A stretch of DNA of 64,000 nt from an uncultured Francisella sp. (GCA_943913135.1 CALTVE010000002.1:1-64000); one strand, 5' to 3'; numbered from the stretch's first letter, positions 16,675-26,581 are shown. The notes: generated from the sequence alone by a model not told the origin. Numbers and translations: made by a program.

Positions 16675-16772
16675 ATATTCATAGATTACGCACCTCCTTC
16701 AATCTGGTGAAACTTTCTTCTCGCGCAGCAAATTATTAAGAACAATTTTTTTGTTAGCATGCTACATCGCTA

Positions 16773-17261
16773 CTAATCACAAGATTGATTACGAATATCT
16801 AAGGAAAATTTCTGCAAGCGCTCTTTGGCAAATTGTTGCCAATTCTCTTTTTCTGCTGCGCAATTAACATAGGGATGAATGGCAATCCCCCCTCGCGGAG
16901 TGAAGTAACCAATCGCTTCCAAGTAGCGCGGTGCCAGTAACTTGACTAAATCGGTGACAATTTGATTGACACACGCTTCATGAAAATCGCCCTGATTACG
17001 ATAGCTAAACAAATACAATTTTAAAGATTTACTTTCCACCAATAATTGGTCAGGGATATAGGCAATCTCAATACGTGCAAAATCCGGCTGCCTAGTTACC
17101 GGGCACAAACTCGTAAATTCTGGGCAATTCAGCCTCACCCAATAGTCGCGCTCTGGTGCAGGGTTGGATACTGCTTCTAATAAGTCAGGTGAATACTCTT
17201 GAGGGTATTGTGTTTCGCCGCTTCCTAAAGCATGGAGATGATGTTTATTTTGTACCACCAT
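16773..17261 (-). CDS. queF: NADPH-dependent 7-cyano-7-deazaguanine reductase (type I QueF)
   Basis: Reduces preQ0 to preQ1 in queuosine tRNA modification. The 162 residues fit the short, unimodular type I (Bacillus-like) rather than the long E. coli type. Catalytic Cys in FTSLCPVTRQPDF with the Asp seven residues later, the NADPH motif ESKSLKLYLFSYRNQGDFHE and the C-terminal RGGIAIHPY are all present. It stands alone; queuosine genes other than this one are not in the window. Confidence 0.95.
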   Translation of the reverse strand: MVVQNKHHLHALGSGETQYPQEYSPDLLEAVSNPAPERDYWVRLNCPEFTSLCPVTRQPDFARIEIAYIPDQLLVESKSLKLYLFSYRNQGDFHEACVNQIVTDLVKLLAPRYLEAIGYFTPRGGIAIHPYVNCAAEKENWQQFAKERLQKFSLDIRNQSCD

Positions 17262-17342
17262 TATTTATTTCTAATACGAGATGAGGGCTGCCAATTTAGG
17301 CAGGGATTATAACAACTCATTAAAATCACTAAAAGCCCGCTC

Positions 17343-18122
17343 TTAAAATAATACTTGATTTTCATCCGCCTTATTGAATAAAGCGTAAAAATTGCGTGTC
17401 GTATAATTATGGACTTTTTCCAGACTTTCCCCTCGTAATTGAGCGATAAACTGAGCAGTATAGGTCACAAAGGCAGGTTCGTTAATTTTTCCTCTCTTGG
17501 GCACCGGCGCCAAGAAAGGACTATCCGTTTCGATCAAAATTCTCTCTTCCGGAGCATAACGCGCTACTTCCTGAATTTCATACGCACTTTTAAAAGTAAC
17601 GATACCCGAGAAAGATAGATAATAACCTAAATCTAAAGCACGTTTAGCAAAGGCCCTATCTTCAGTAAAACAATGAATTACCGCGCGTAGATTGTACGGT
17701 TCCATGCAATCCAAACACTCTTGATCGGCATCACGGGTGTGGATAATTAAAGGTAAACCAGTTTTTTCCGCTACCTTTATGTGAAGCGCGAAGCGTTCTT
17801 TTTGCAACGGCTTAGGAATACCTTCAGGGTAATGGTAATCTAAACCCGTTTCCCCTAAGGCAATCACCTTAGGGTCATTGGTCGCCTTCATTAAATCGGT
17901 TAGGCTAAAACCTTCGCTTTTTTCTTCTTGTGGATGGGTGCCGACACTGGCAAATAAACCCATATGAGCGTCAACAATAGGCAGCAACTGGGCAAAACTA
18001 CTTTTACCGACACTCACCACCAAAGCGGATCTCACCCCAGCCGCTTTCATTTTAGCAAGCACTTCAGAGAGCTGATTTTTTAATTCAGGAAAATAAATAT
18101 GGCAATGGGAATCAACCAACAT
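17343..18122 (-). CDS. TatD family metal-dependent hydrolase/DNase
   Basis: TIM-barrel hydrolase of the TatD/YcfH family, thought to be a 3'-5' exonuclease or quality-control DNase in the cytoplasm. The 259-residue protein has the metal motif VDSHCHI at the N terminus, GETGLDYHY, IIHTRDAD, VIHCFTED and the ETDSPFL signature near 205. It is the last gene of the mltG-tmk-holB-pilZ-tatD run, the order known from Pseudomonas. Closest to the YcfH branch by position, but the branch is not proven. Confidence 0.9.
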   Translation of the reverse strand: MLVDSHCHIYFPELKNQLSEVLAKMKAAGVRSALVVSVGKSSFAQLLPIVDAHMGLFASVGTHPQEEKSEGFSLTDLMKATNDPKVIALGETGLDYHYPEGIPKPLQKERFALHIKVAEKTGLPLIIHTRDADQECLDCMEPYNLRAVIHCFTEDRAFAKRALDLGYYLSFSGIVTFKSAYEIQEVARYAPEERILIETDSPFLAPVPKRGKINEPAFVTYTAQFIAQLRGESLEKVHNYTTRNFYALFNKADENQVLF

Positions 18123-18138
18123 GGGCTATTACCTGGAA

Positions 18139-18483
18139 TTACATGGTAAACGTGCGTTTCGTTTCTTTATCTGGCATGATATCAAGCAAGGTGATGATAT
18201 CAGCCTGTGCTTCTTTACCAATCTCTTTCTGACCCAGAGCGACACCGTAACCCCCCCCATTGCGTTCATCTTTCCAAATGATTTCCGTGCGTATGGGATA
18301 CTTGCGTTCTATTTTGTCGATTTTCAAAGTGAGTACAAAAAGAATGCCATCTCCAATATTAAAATTTTCATTAGAAAAAAAGAATATCCCTCCGCCTAAA
18401 ACAAAGCTCATATAAGACTTATAAAGCCATTCTAGATCTGTGATTTCTAAGCGGATCATCTTTAATGATTGCTCTTCTGCCAT
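18139..18483 (-). CDS. pilZ: PilZ domain protein, type IV pilus-associated
   Basis: A 114-residue single-domain PilZ protein. It resembles the founding type of Pseudomonas and Xanthomonas PilZ, needed for type IV pilus biogenesis through contact with PilB and FimX. The c-di-GMP motif RxxxR...DxSxxG is not present: the N terminus lacks the arginines and the second motif reads LGGGIFFF, so it probably does not bind c-di-GMP, as known for that founding type. Its place between holB and tatD is the conserved one, and pilB is at 27.9-29.6 kb. Confidence 0.85.
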   Translation of the reverse strand: MAEEQSLKMIRLEITDLEWLYKSYMSFVLGGGIFFFSNENFNIGDGILFVLTLKIDKIERKYPIRTEIIWKDERNGGGYGVALGQKEIGKEAQADIITLLDIMPDKETKRTFTM

Positions 18484-18492
18484 AATACCCCC

Positions 18493-19467
18493 CTAACGCT
18501 GGCCGTTTAAAAGGTAAGTCAATAAATAAGATTCTATCTGTAAACGCGTGTTCAACGGATGAAAGCGGAAAGGAACTGTGGCCGCGACCTTATCCGCAAG
18601 TTGCCATAGGTCTTTTAATGAGTAATTCGATAGCCTTTGTTGCAGCATCACCTGCTGCCCTGGGTAAAAGCGAATGGCAAAACCCTCCTTGAGCGCTATC
18701 ATATCAATCAGCCACTTATAAAGCCAATTTAAAAAATAATCCAGTGATTTTTGCTCTTTACTATAGCGCTCGGCAAATTTCAATATCGTCAACACCTTAG
18801 GATGAGCCAAGAGTAATAATAAATCCTGATGTAAACTCTCGGGAAAAAATGGATCTACGAAAGGGCTGCCACTGGTTAACGCCAAAAAAGCAGGGGCTTT
18901 TTCTTTTCCTACTTGCTTTGCTACCAGAGGAAGCGCCATTCCTTCCTCTGGTCTAGGTAGATGCACTATTTGGCAGCGACTTCTTAAAGTAGGAATGAGC
19001 TGTCTTCTTTGTCCGACCAGTAATAAAAAATAAGTATGAGGAGGCGGCTCCTCCAACATCTTTAATAAAGAATTTGCAGCTGCTAAATTAAGTGCATCGG
19101 CTGGGTAAATAAAAATAATCTTGTTACCCCCCAAATAGCTGGTGTTATGAATTTTCTTACTTATATCCCTTATCTGATCAATTTTAATCACCGCTGTATT
19201 GATTTTTAAGGGGTCTTCTTCTTGAATAGCTAGGCGATAAAAATCAGGATGCGTGCCTTCTGCAAAAAATCGACAAGATTGGCAAACTCCGCAGGGCAAA
19301 TGTTCTTTCGTAGCCTTATTTTTCTGACAGAGCAGGCTTTGAGCAAACGTTAAAACAAAATCTTGACGACCGGTTTTTTCTGGTCCTAAGAACAAAAAAG
19401 CGTGGGCAAAATCTGGGTAAGGGCGTATCAAAGCTGTCCAGCTTTCTTCCTGCCAGGAATGAATCAT
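18493..19467 (-). CDS. holB: DNA polymerase III delta' subunit
   Basis: Clamp-loader subunit delta', a rigid AAA+ partner of tau/gamma and delta. The 324-residue protein starts at an ATG that overlaps the tmk stop (ATGA). It contains the zinc module with PCGVCQSC, IRDISKKIHNTSYLGGNKI, a modified Walker region (normal for delta', which does not hydrolyse ATP) and the conserved SLLKMLEEPPPHTYFLL. A longer frame begins at 19494 but ATGA coupling makes 19467 more likely. Followed by pilZ after 9 bp. Confidence 0.93.
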   Translation of the reverse strand: MIHSWQEESWTALIRPYPDFAHAFLFLGPEKTGRQDFVLTFAQSLLCQKNKATKEHLPCGVCQSCRFFAEGTHPDFYRLAIQEEDPLKINTAVIKIDQIRDISKKIHNTSYLGGNKIIFIYPADALNLAAANSLLKMLEEPPPHTYFLLLVGQRRQLIPTLRSRCQIVHLPRPEEGMALPLVAKQVGKEKAPAFLALTSGSPFVDPFFPESLHQDLLLLLAHPKVLTILKFAERYSKEQKSLDYFLNWLYKWLIDMIALKEGFAIRFYPGQQVMLQQRLSNYSLKDLWQLADKVAATVPFRFHPLNTRLQIESYLLTYLLNGQR

Positions 19468-20078
19468 TCCTGCTCCTCTAAAAGCTCTGCCCATACTACC
19501 TTCTGCAAAGCGCTAAACAACGTTTCTTTATCCATATCGGCATTAATCACGTGGCAACGCTCTGGCTCTTGCTTTGCTCTTTCTAGATAACCTGAGCGCA
19601 CACGGACAAAAAAATCCAATCCCTTCTTCTCGATGCGATCTTTTTCCCCTTTAAGACGCTGATAAGCTTTTTCCGGATCTATATCTAAAAAGAACGATAA
19701 ATCAGGTTTTAAGCCTTGCAACACCCAGTTTTCTAATTCTCTAATTTTATGCTTTTCAAGGCCTTCGGCGCCCTGATAAGCATAAGTAGCATCACTGCTG
19801 CGATCGCTCACTACCCACTTCCCCGTCACTAAAGCAGGTTTAATGACTGTATCCAGCAATTCTTGACGGGCCGCAAATAGTAATAAAGCTTCTGTAGCAA
19901 GTTGGGGTAAATCTCGCAAAAATATAGCACGAATATCTTCCCCTACCGCCGTACCTCCAGGCTCACGCGTGCGCACCACCTGCAGACCCAAGTTTTCTAA
20001 CCAACTTGCTATTTTCTCCAACTGGGTACTCTTGCCGGCACCGTCGATGCCATCCAAAGTAATCCATCTCCCCTTCAT
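19464..20078 (-). CDS. tmk: Thymidylate kinase
   Basis: Phosphorylates dTMP to dTDP in the dTTP pathway. From the ATG at 20078, which overlaps the mltG stop (ATGA), it is 204 residues. The P-loop GIDGAGKST, the DR motif VVSDRSSDATYAYQG (the E. coli-like ...DR.....AYQG), VLQGLKPDLSFFLDI and a lid with basic residues are all present. A TTG 24 bp upstream is in frame but has no support. Part of the conserved mltG-tmk-holB-pilZ-tatD run. Confidence 0.95.
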   Translation of the reverse strand: MKGRWITLDGIDGAGKSTQLEKIASWLENLGLQVVRTREPGGTAVGEDIRAIFLRDLPQLATEALLLFAARQELLDTVIKPALVTGKWVVSDRSSDATYAYQGAEGLEKHKIRELENWVLQGLKPDLSFFLDIDPEKAYQRLKGEKDRIEKKGLDFFVRVRSGYLERAKQEPERCHVINADMDKETLFSALQKVVWAELLEEQE

Positions 20079-21112
20079 AGTTCCAGCCGCCTTCTTCGCC
20101 AACGACCGACTGCCTGATTATGCTCCTTTAAAGAACGACTAAATTGGCTATGGCGCTCTTCATCTCCTTTAGCCACAAAATAAAGATAATCTACCGACGC
20201 TGGATGCGCTGCGGCATGTAAAGAAGCACGCGAAGGACTGGCAATGGGCGTCGGCGGTAAGCCCTCATATAAATAAGTATTGTAGGGGGTATCGATTAAT
20301 AAATCCTTACGATGTAAAGTACCGGAGTAACGTTCCTTTAAACCATAAATAACCGTCGGATCGGCTTGTAACCGCATACCTTTTTTCCAACGATTAACAT
20401 AGACCGCAGCTACTAAGGAACGCTCTTCTGCATTTGCGGTCTCTTTCTCAATAATACTCGCCATAATCAATAATTCATAAGGATCATGATAGGGCAAATC
20501 TGCAGCGCGATTTCGCCATACTTGCTCAAGCTCTTTGACCATAGCCTGGTAGGCACGAGCATAAATTTTTTCATCTTTCACTCCGCTGGCAAAATAAAAA
20601 CTGTCAGGAAGTAGCAGCCCTTCCATGCTCTTTATTTTTGCTGACGCACCCAAATTGTCCAAACGTTCTTGCTCGTCCCAAGCAGCAGTGGCATGATCGA
20701 TTTCTGGATTTTCATTAATGGTCTGTTGGATATCATGATAGGTTGCCCCTTCTACTAGGCGCACTACTATACCTTGTGGTTTGCCCATGAGGGCACGGGC
20801 AGTGGCCCATGGAGATGAAGGTACTTTTAAACGATAAACACCCGCCTGCATTTTTCTTTCCAATCCCAATAAACGCGAAGATAATAAGAATCTCCAACGT
20901 TTTTTAATCAGCTGATGCTGTTTTAAATCATCGGCTACAGCACCCACTGTTTCTCCTGAGCTGACTCTTAAAGCATACTCCCTACTGAGGGCTTTAGGAG
21001 TATAGAAGAGGTTGAAGGCTAAAACAAAAACAGCTCCTCCAGCCAGTACCATCAAAAAGGTTAACAGACCTCTTTTTTGTTTTGTATTTAAGGTAAATTT
21101 TATGGCTGGCAT
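20075..21112 (-). CDS. mltG: Endolytic murein transglycosylase MltG
   Basis: Inner-membrane lytic transglycosylase that releases nascent glycan strands and so sets their length. The 345-residue protein has one N-terminal membrane helix (about 16-35), a LysM-like module and the YceG domain with the catalytic Glu in MASIIEKETANAEER (about 215-229), the VNRWKKGMRLQADPTVIYGL motif and YNTYLYEGLPPTPIASP. The start overlaps the end of valS by 13 bp and the stop overlaps the tmk start. Confidence 0.94.
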   Translation of the reverse strand: MPAIKFTLNTKQKRGLLTFLMVLAGGAVFVLAFNLFYTPKALSREYALRVSSGETVGAVADDLKQHQLIKKRWRFLLSSRLLGLERKMQAGVYRLKVPSSPWATARALMGKPQGIVVRLVEGATYHDIQQTINENPEIDHATAAWDEQERLDNLGASAKIKSMEGLLLPDSFYFASGVKDEKIYARAYQAMVKELEQVWRNRAADLPYHDPYELLIMASIIEKETANAEERSLVAAVYVNRWKKGMRLQADPTVIYGLKERYSGTLHRKDLLIDTPYNTYLYEGLPPTPIASPSRASLHAAAHPASVDYLYFVAKGDEERHSQFSRSLKEHNQAVGRWRRRRLEL

Positions 21113-23904
21113 TGGTTTTTTAATTCTTCAATCTTTTTTTCTACCTCATCCAGCGCCTCTTTATCTTTGGTTACTAAAGAGGGAGGCGCTTTTTCTATGT
21201 AACCGGGCTGCGCCAATTTTATTTTAAGTTTATCTCTCTCTCTGCTTAATTTATCAATTTCCTTTTGCAGCCTTTCTTTCTCTTTTGCCTTATCAATTTC
21301 AATGCGTAGCAAAAAGCGCACCCCTGAAGCCAAACCAATCGGTTCCTTATTTTGGGTACTTAAACTCTCTTGCACCACCACTTCTTTTACCCGTGCTAAA
21401 GCTGGAATATAAGGCAAAAAAGGAGCCAGAACTTTTTCATCCCCTTCGGCAACCAAAGGCGGCTGCACACCAGGCTTAATCGCCATCCGAGTTTTAACAT
21501 CACGAATTGCAATAATCCACTCCTTTAAAAAAGAGAGCTTAGTCAACGATTCTTCATCCTTGTCTATATCATACCCTATAGGCCAGGGGGCGATGACAAT
21601 GCTTTCTGTTTGCTTACGGTTGATTTTAGGTACTATTTCTTGCCATAACTCCTCTGTAATAAATGGCATTAAAGGGTGCAAAAGGCGCAACAGCGTTTCT
21701 AATGCACTTAACAATACCCAACGAGTTACCGCTGCTTCTTTTTCACCTCTTTTCAATTGGACCTTGGCGAACTCCAAATACCAATCACAATATTCATTCC
21801 AGGTAAATTCATAAAGCATCTGAGCAGCTAAATCAAATCGATAAGTATCAAACGCATGATTCAGTTGTTGAATTAACTCGTTTAATCGAATGAGCAAGGC
21901 GCGATCTGTAAACTGTAATGATTCTTGAGCTTCCTTAGAAGAAGCAATTTCACCTTCGGCATGAATTAAGACAAAACGACTGGCATTCCAAATTTTATTA
22001 CAGAAATTTCGGTAGCCTTCGCAACGTTTTAAATCGAAATTAATGTTTCGACCCAAGCTCGCATAGCTCACCATTGTGAACCGCAAAGCATCCGCACCAT
22101 AAGCAACCATCCCCTGAGGAAATTGTTTCTTAGTGGCTGTTTTAATCGCTTCTGCTTTTTCTGGCCGGCGTAAGCCAGTCGTACGCTTAAGGAGCAACGT
22201 GTCTAAATCCACTCCCTGAATTAAATCTACGGGATCAATAACATTTCCTTCTGATTTAGACATCTTTTTGCCTTCTTGGTCGCGTACGATTCCATGGATG
22301 TAGACCTCTGGGAAAGGAGCGCGGCCCATAAAGTGTTCGCTTATCATAATCATGCGTGCAACCCAGAAAAAAATGATTTCATAACCGGTCACAAGTACAT
22401 TACTAGGAAAAAAACATTGTAAAGCTTCCGTCTCTTGTGGCCAGCCTAAAGTAGCAAAAGGTACTAGAGCAGAAGAAAACCACGTGTCTAACACATCTTC
22501 ATCTTGATATAAAACCTTGCCACCTGCCTGTTTTTTCGCCTCTTCTTCGGTAGGTGCGACATAACAGTTTCCCTCCTCATCGTACCAAGCTGGAATGCGG
22601 TGTCCCCACCATAATTGGCGAGAAATACACCAATCTTCTAAATGCTCCATCCACTGGCGGTAGGTATTCACCCAATTTTTAGGAATAAAACGCACTGCGC
22701 CCTGCTCTACCGCTTCATCCGCTGCTCTCCCTAAAGAATAGACTCCCTTTTTAGGAGTTTTATTCATCGAGACAAACCACTGATCCGTTAACATCGGTTC
22801 TATGATCGTGCCAGTTCTATCCCCTTTGGGCACCATTAAGCGGTGGGGCTCTGTTTTTATTAATGCCCCTTCTTTTTGCAGCGCTTCTACCATTAAATGG
22901 CGAGCCATCTCGCGATCTTTACCTGCTAAAAAGTGGGGCAGTGGTTCTTCTCCTGTCAATATACAGTGACCATAACCTTGATAGTGTTTAGCTTTCGATA
23001 AAATCTGTGCTTGTAAATCAAAAATGGTGATTAAAGGCAAACGATGGCGGTTGCCCACAGCATAATCATTAAAATCGTGCGCCGGGGTGATTTTTACACA
23101 ACCTGTACCAAAATCTTTGTCAATACTCTCATCACTAATCACTGGAATAAAGCGTCCAATCACCGGCACACGAACTTGTTTGCCCACCCATCCTTTATAA
23201 CGGTCATCGTGCGGATTGACTGCCAAAGCAACATCACCCAATAACGTTTCTGGACGGGTAGTGGCGATCATCAAACTTTTTTCTCGATTATCCGCAGCAG
23301 AATAACGGATATACCACATCCACCCGTTTTCCTCATTGTTTTCTACTTCCAAGTCGGAAATTGCTGTCCCTAAGGCAGGATCCCAGTTCACCAAACGCTT
23401 ACCACGATAGATTAGATTTTGCTGATACAGACGGACAAAAGCAGTCGTGACCGCTTCAGCCCTCTTTTCATCCATAGTGAAATATTCTTTATCCCAATCA
23501 ACCGAGCAGCCCATGCGTTTCATTTGCTCTTTCATGGTCCCGCCCGATTCTTGTTTCCATTGCCAAATACGCTGTAAAAAAGCCTCACGTCCTAAATCAT
23601 GGCGATTCTTCCCTTGAGCAGCAAGCTGGCGCTCAATCACAATCTGGGTAGCGATCCCCGAATGATCAAAACCTGGTAGCCAGCACGTATTATCGCCCAA
23701 CATGCGGTGATAACGGATTAAAGTGTCTATAATTGTCTGATTAAACGCATGCCCCATGTGTAGCACCCCGGTCACATTAGGCGGCGGCAGCTGAATAGTA
23801 AAATTCTTTTTATCTTTATTAAGCGTAGGTGAAAAATAGCCGTTTTTTTCCCAATGGCTGTACCACTTACTTTCAATATTAAGGGGATTATATTTGTCTT
23901 GCAT
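21100..23904 (-). CDS. valS: Valyl-tRNA synthetase
   Basis: Class I aminoacyl-tRNA synthetase charging tRNA-Val, with an editing domain against threonine. The 934-residue protein shows the HIGH-type motif PPNVTGVLHMGHAFN near 40-54, the editing region TTRPETLLGDVALAV, GYEIIFFWVARMI, the KMSKS loop (KKMSKSEGNV) and a C-terminal coiled coil rich in Lys and Glu. Full length and intact. It heads the operon continuing into mltG, divergent from the methyltransferase gene at 23996. Confidence 0.97.
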   Translation of the reverse strand: MQDKYNPLNIESKWYSHWEKNGYFSPTLNKDKKNFTIQLPPPNVTGVLHMGHAFNQTIIDTLIRYHRMLGDNTCWLPGFDHSGIATQIVIERQLAAQGKNRHDLGREAFLQRIWQWKQESGGTMKEQMKRMGCSVDWDKEYFTMDEKRAEAVTTAFVRLYQQNLIYRGKRLVNWDPALGTAISDLEVENNEENGWMWYIRYSAADNREKSLMIATTRPETLLGDVALAVNPHDDRYKGWVGKQVRVPVIGRFIPVISDESIDKDFGTGCVKITPAHDFNDYAVGNRHRLPLITIFDLQAQILSKAKHYQGYGHCILTGEEPLPHFLAGKDREMARHLMVEALQKEGALIKTEPHRLMVPKGDRTGTIIEPMLTDQWFVSMNKTPKKGVYSLGRAADEAVEQGAVRFIPKNWVNTYRQWMEHLEDWCISRQLWWGHRIPAWYDEEGNCYVAPTEEEAKKQAGGKVLYQDEDVLDTWFSSALVPFATLGWPQETEALQCFFPSNVLVTGYEIIFFWVARMIMISEHFMGRAPFPEVYIHGIVRDQEGKKMSKSEGNVIDPVDLIQGVDLDTLLLKRTTGLRRPEKAEAIKTATKKQFPQGMVAYGADALRFTMVSYASLGRNINFDLKRCEGYRNFCNKIWNASRFVLIHAEGEIASSKEAQESLQFTDRALLIRLNELIQQLNHAFDTYRFDLAAQMLYEFTWNEYCDWYLEFAKVQLKRGEKEAAVTRWVLLSALETLLRLLHPLMPFITEELWQEIVPKINRKQTESIVIAPWPIGYDIDKDEESLTKLSFLKEWIIAIRDVKTRMAIKPGVQPPLVAEGDEKVLAPFLPYIPALARVKEVVVQESLSTQNKEPIGLASGVRFLLRIEIDKAKEKERLQKEIDKLSRERDKLKIKLAQPGYIEKAPPSLVTKDKEALDEVEKKIEELKNQCQP

Positions 23905-23995
23905 AAAGTCTTTATTTAATTTTGTCTAGGAGATTAGCAGTTTGCAGAAATTTATCAGGTACAATGTGCTCTCCCCTGGTTTTTTGGAATAGCTC

Positions 23996-25132
23996 GTGCA
24001 TTCTATCATTGTTTACTGCCCAAGAGGTCTCGAAGAATGCCTCGCCCATGAAATTCAAGAGATTATCGGTCAAGATAGCCAAGTCTATAAGGGTTATGTC
24101 TCTTTAAAAGGTGGGTGGCAAGAAATTTACGCACTTAATTTAAATTCTCGACTTGCTTCGCGAGTTCTTTTACAAATCAAAGAAGGAACTATTCACAATG
24201 AAAATGATCTTTACCAACTCGCTTGCTCGGTAAATTGGGAGCGGTTTTTCAAAGTGGATAAAACGATCAAGATCAATGTAGAAGGTCGTGCTTCTTGGGT
24301 AAGGCGCTTTGATTTTTTGGCTTTGAAAATTAAAGACGGCCTGTGTGATGCGTTCATCAAAAGTATCGGTAGACGACCTAATGTCGATAAAAGCAATCCA
24401 GACATACGCATTTATGGCTATATAAACGAAAAAAAAGCAGTTCTGTACCTGGATACCAGTGGTGAAGGCCTGTTTAAGCGTGGTTTTCGCGAACGCAAAG
24501 GTTTGGCGCCGATCAAAGAAAATCTTGCCGCCGGCTTATTAAAACTGGCAGGATACCAAAGCAGAAGCGCGTTTACTGATCCCCTATGTGGCAGCGGAAC
24601 CCTAGCTATTGAAGCTGCTCTTATGGCCGCTAATATCCCTCCAGGTAGAAATCGGCCTTTCGCCTTTGAACGTTTTGCTTCTTTTAACGCCCTGTTATGG
24701 AGAAAAGTTAAAGAAGAGTATTTAAAAAATATACACCCTCCCTCTTTTCCCATACTCGCTTCTGACAGTCAGAGGGAGGCTGTAGACCAAGCTCGTCATA
24801 ATGCAGAAATAGCTGGCGTCGCCGATTTTATAAGCTTTGATCATCGGGGGTTCGCAGATGTTAAGGCGCCTGCACAAAACGGCATTTTATTATCTAATCC
24901 TCCCTATGGAGAACGGCTATCCACTCTAAAACACGTGCAAGAACGCTATCCTGACTGGGGACGGTACTTGAAACAAAACTTTGTCGGCTGGAAAGTGGGT
25001 TTTATCAGCGCTGATCCTTCCCTCCCTCGATTAATGCGCTTAAAACCGGCGCGAAAAATTCCTCTTTTTAACGGAAAAATTGAATGTCGTCTGTTTTTAT
25101 TTGATATCGTTGCCGGATCAAACCGTAAATAA
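23996..25132 (+). CDS. Stand-alone THUMP-domain RNA methyltransferase (N-terminal RlmL type)
   Basis: A 378-residue protein equal to the N-terminal half of E. coli RlmL, which makes m2G2445 in 23S rRNA. THUMP domain in the first 155 residues, then a Rossmann SAM domain with FTDPLCGSGTLAIEAALMAAN and the catalytic NPPY motif in LLSNPPYGERL. The E. coli enzyme is fused to the RlmK half (m7G2069), which is absent here. The start is a GTG with GGA eight bases upstream. The stop overlaps the convergent coaE by 15 bp. Role as m2G methyltransferase is inferred from the family. Confidence 0.87.
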   Translation: MHSIIVYCPRGLEECLAHEIQEIIGQDSQVYKGYVSLKGGWQEIYALNLNSRLASRVLLQIKEGTIHNENDLYQLACSVNWERFFKVDKTIKINVEGRASWVRRFDFLALKIKDGLCDAFIKSIGRRPNVDKSNPDIRIYGYINEKKAVLYLDTSGEGLFKRGFRERKGLAPIKENLAAGLLKLAGYQSRSAFTDPLCGSGTLAIEAALMAANIPPGRNRPFAFERFASFNALLWRKVKEEYLKNIHPPSFPILASDSQREAVDQARHNAEIAGVADFISFDHRGFADVKAPAQNGILLSNPPYGERLSTLKHVQERYPDWGRYLKQNFVGWKVGFISADPSLPRLMRLKPARKIPLFNGKIECRLFLFDIVAGSNRK

Positions 25133-25735
25133 CTTTGTATAAAAGCGATGAAAAAATTCGACCTTATCATCGAGCTCGCTTAAAGAACCGCTGTTCACGA
25201 TAACATCATCGGCAAGCAGTAGACGCTCCTGTCGCGATAATTGAGTCGCCATAATATTTTTAACCACCGAATGCGGTAAATGCCTGAGTGTTTCTACGCG
25301 GTGTATTTGAGTTTCTTCATCCACATCTACTACCAATACCCGGTCAATAATCTGCCAATAAGGGCTCTCACGGCTAAAAACCGGCACCACCACCAGGCCA
25401 TAAGGCGCACACACTTCATATTGCAAATTTTTCACTTCTTGAAAAATCATAGGATGCAAGATCGCTTCTAACTGCAGACGGATCTTACTATCAAAAAACG
25501 CCTGATGACGCATCCAAAGTCGGTTCAAACCGTTTTCAGAATCAATAGCTTTAGGACCAAAAGCTTTTTCTATCGCTGCCAAAGCTTTACCATTTTTGCT
25601 CGTTAATTGGCGCGATAAAACATCTGTGTCGATAACGGGGACTTTTCTTTTCTTGAACCGATCGCTAACCGCGGTTTTACCGGCGCCTATCCCTCCTGTT
25701 TCCAGTACCCAATGTGTCTTATTAGCCAAAGACAT
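25118..25735 (-). CDS. coaE: Dephospho-CoA kinase
   Basis: Catalyses the last step of coenzyme A synthesis, ATP-dependent phosphorylation of dephospho-CoA. The 205-residue protein has the P-loop ETGGIGAGKTAVS, the VIDTDVLSRQL acceptor-binding segment and the LHPMI motif. It overlaps the end of pilD by 14 bp, the usual pilB-pilC-pilD-coaE arrangement, and converges on the RNA methyltransferase gene. Confidence 0.94.
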   Translation of the reverse strand: MSLANKTHWVLETGGIGAGKTAVSDRFKKRKVPVIDTDVLSRQLTSKNGKALAAIEKAFGPKAIDSENGLNRLWMRHQAFFDSKIRLQLEAILHPMIFQEVKNLQYEVCAPYGLVVVPVFSRESPYWQIIDRVLVVDVDEETQIHRVETLRHLPHSVVKNIMATQLSRQERLLLADDVIVNSGSLSELDDKVEFFHRFYTKLFTV

Positions 25736-26576
25736 ACACTTTTAACCAAAAAGGGCCAGTTAAAGAAAGGAAAAACAAAATTAGACCGGAAAGGGCCATC
25801 GCCGGGCCAAAGGGAAAAGATTCTCCTTTTTTGACGTGCATGCAAAGCGCAAAAAATAGCCCCAAACAGGCGGAAAATAAAATCAATAAGGGAAGGTACT
25901 CTATCCCTAGCCACGCACCTAAGGCAGCCATTAACTTAAAGTCACCATAGCCCATTCCTTCTTTACGGGTTAATAAACGAAACCCCTGAAAAACCAACCA
26001 TAACAGGGTATAACCCACAAAAGCACCTAAAACTGCTGACGATAAAGATACCTTATAAAGCCGAGCTAAATTGGCAAGTAACCCGGACCATAGAAGGGAG
26101 TAGGTAAGAATATCGGGTAAGAGCGAAGTTTTTAAATCAATCACCAGTAAGCAAAGAAGTAAAGCAATCAAGATAGCAGCGGCGATAAAAGCCCAACTCG
26201 GTCCTAAAATTAATTCTGCATAAGCAAAAAGAAGCCCGGTGATCAGTTCAACTAGAGGATAATAGGGACTGATCTTCACCCCGCAATGATTGCAGCGACC
26301 TTGTTGCAAAAGATAACTGACTACAGGAATATTTTGGTAAAAAGCGATCTTTATCCCACATTGAGGGCAGTGGGAAGCAGGATAAGCAAGGTTAAAGCGA
26401 GCGTGGGGCACCTCCTCTTTTAACCCCAATACCTCGTGCGCTTCTTTTTTCCAGTTTCTTTCCAATATGATGGGTAAGCGATAGATGACTACGTTTAAAA
26501 AACTCCCTACCGCTAGACCCAGTATAAAAGCAAACAGCAACCAATAAAATGCTCCCGCCTCCAGGTTTACTGCCAT
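25722..26576 (-). CDS. pilD: Prepilin peptidase/N-methyltransferase PilD
   Basis: Inner-membrane aspartic protease that cuts the leader from type IV prepilins and N-methylates the new first residue. The 284-residue polytopic protein has the zinc-binding cysteine pairs CPQCG and CNHCG in the cytoplasmic loop (about 70-110), the first catalytic Asp in VIDLKT and the second in GMGYGDFK. Its likely substrates in this window are PilV, PilW and PilX at 43.7-46.4 kb. Lies 5 bp after pilC. Confidence 0.95.
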   Translation of the reverse strand: MAVNLEAGAFYWLLFAFILGLAVGSFLNVVIYRLPIILERNWKKEAHEVLGLKEEVPHARFNLAYPASHCPQCGIKIAFYQNIPVVSYLLQQGRCNHCGVKISPYYPLVELITGLLFAYAELILGPSWAFIAAAILIALLLCLLVIDLKTSLLPDILTYSLLWSGLLANLARLYKVSLSSAVLGAFVGYTLLWLVFQGFRLLTRKEGMGYGDFKLMAALGAWLGIEYLPLLILFSACLGLFFALCMHVKKGESFPFGPAMALSGLILFFLSLTGPFWLKVYVFG

Positions 26577-26581
26577 ATCTC

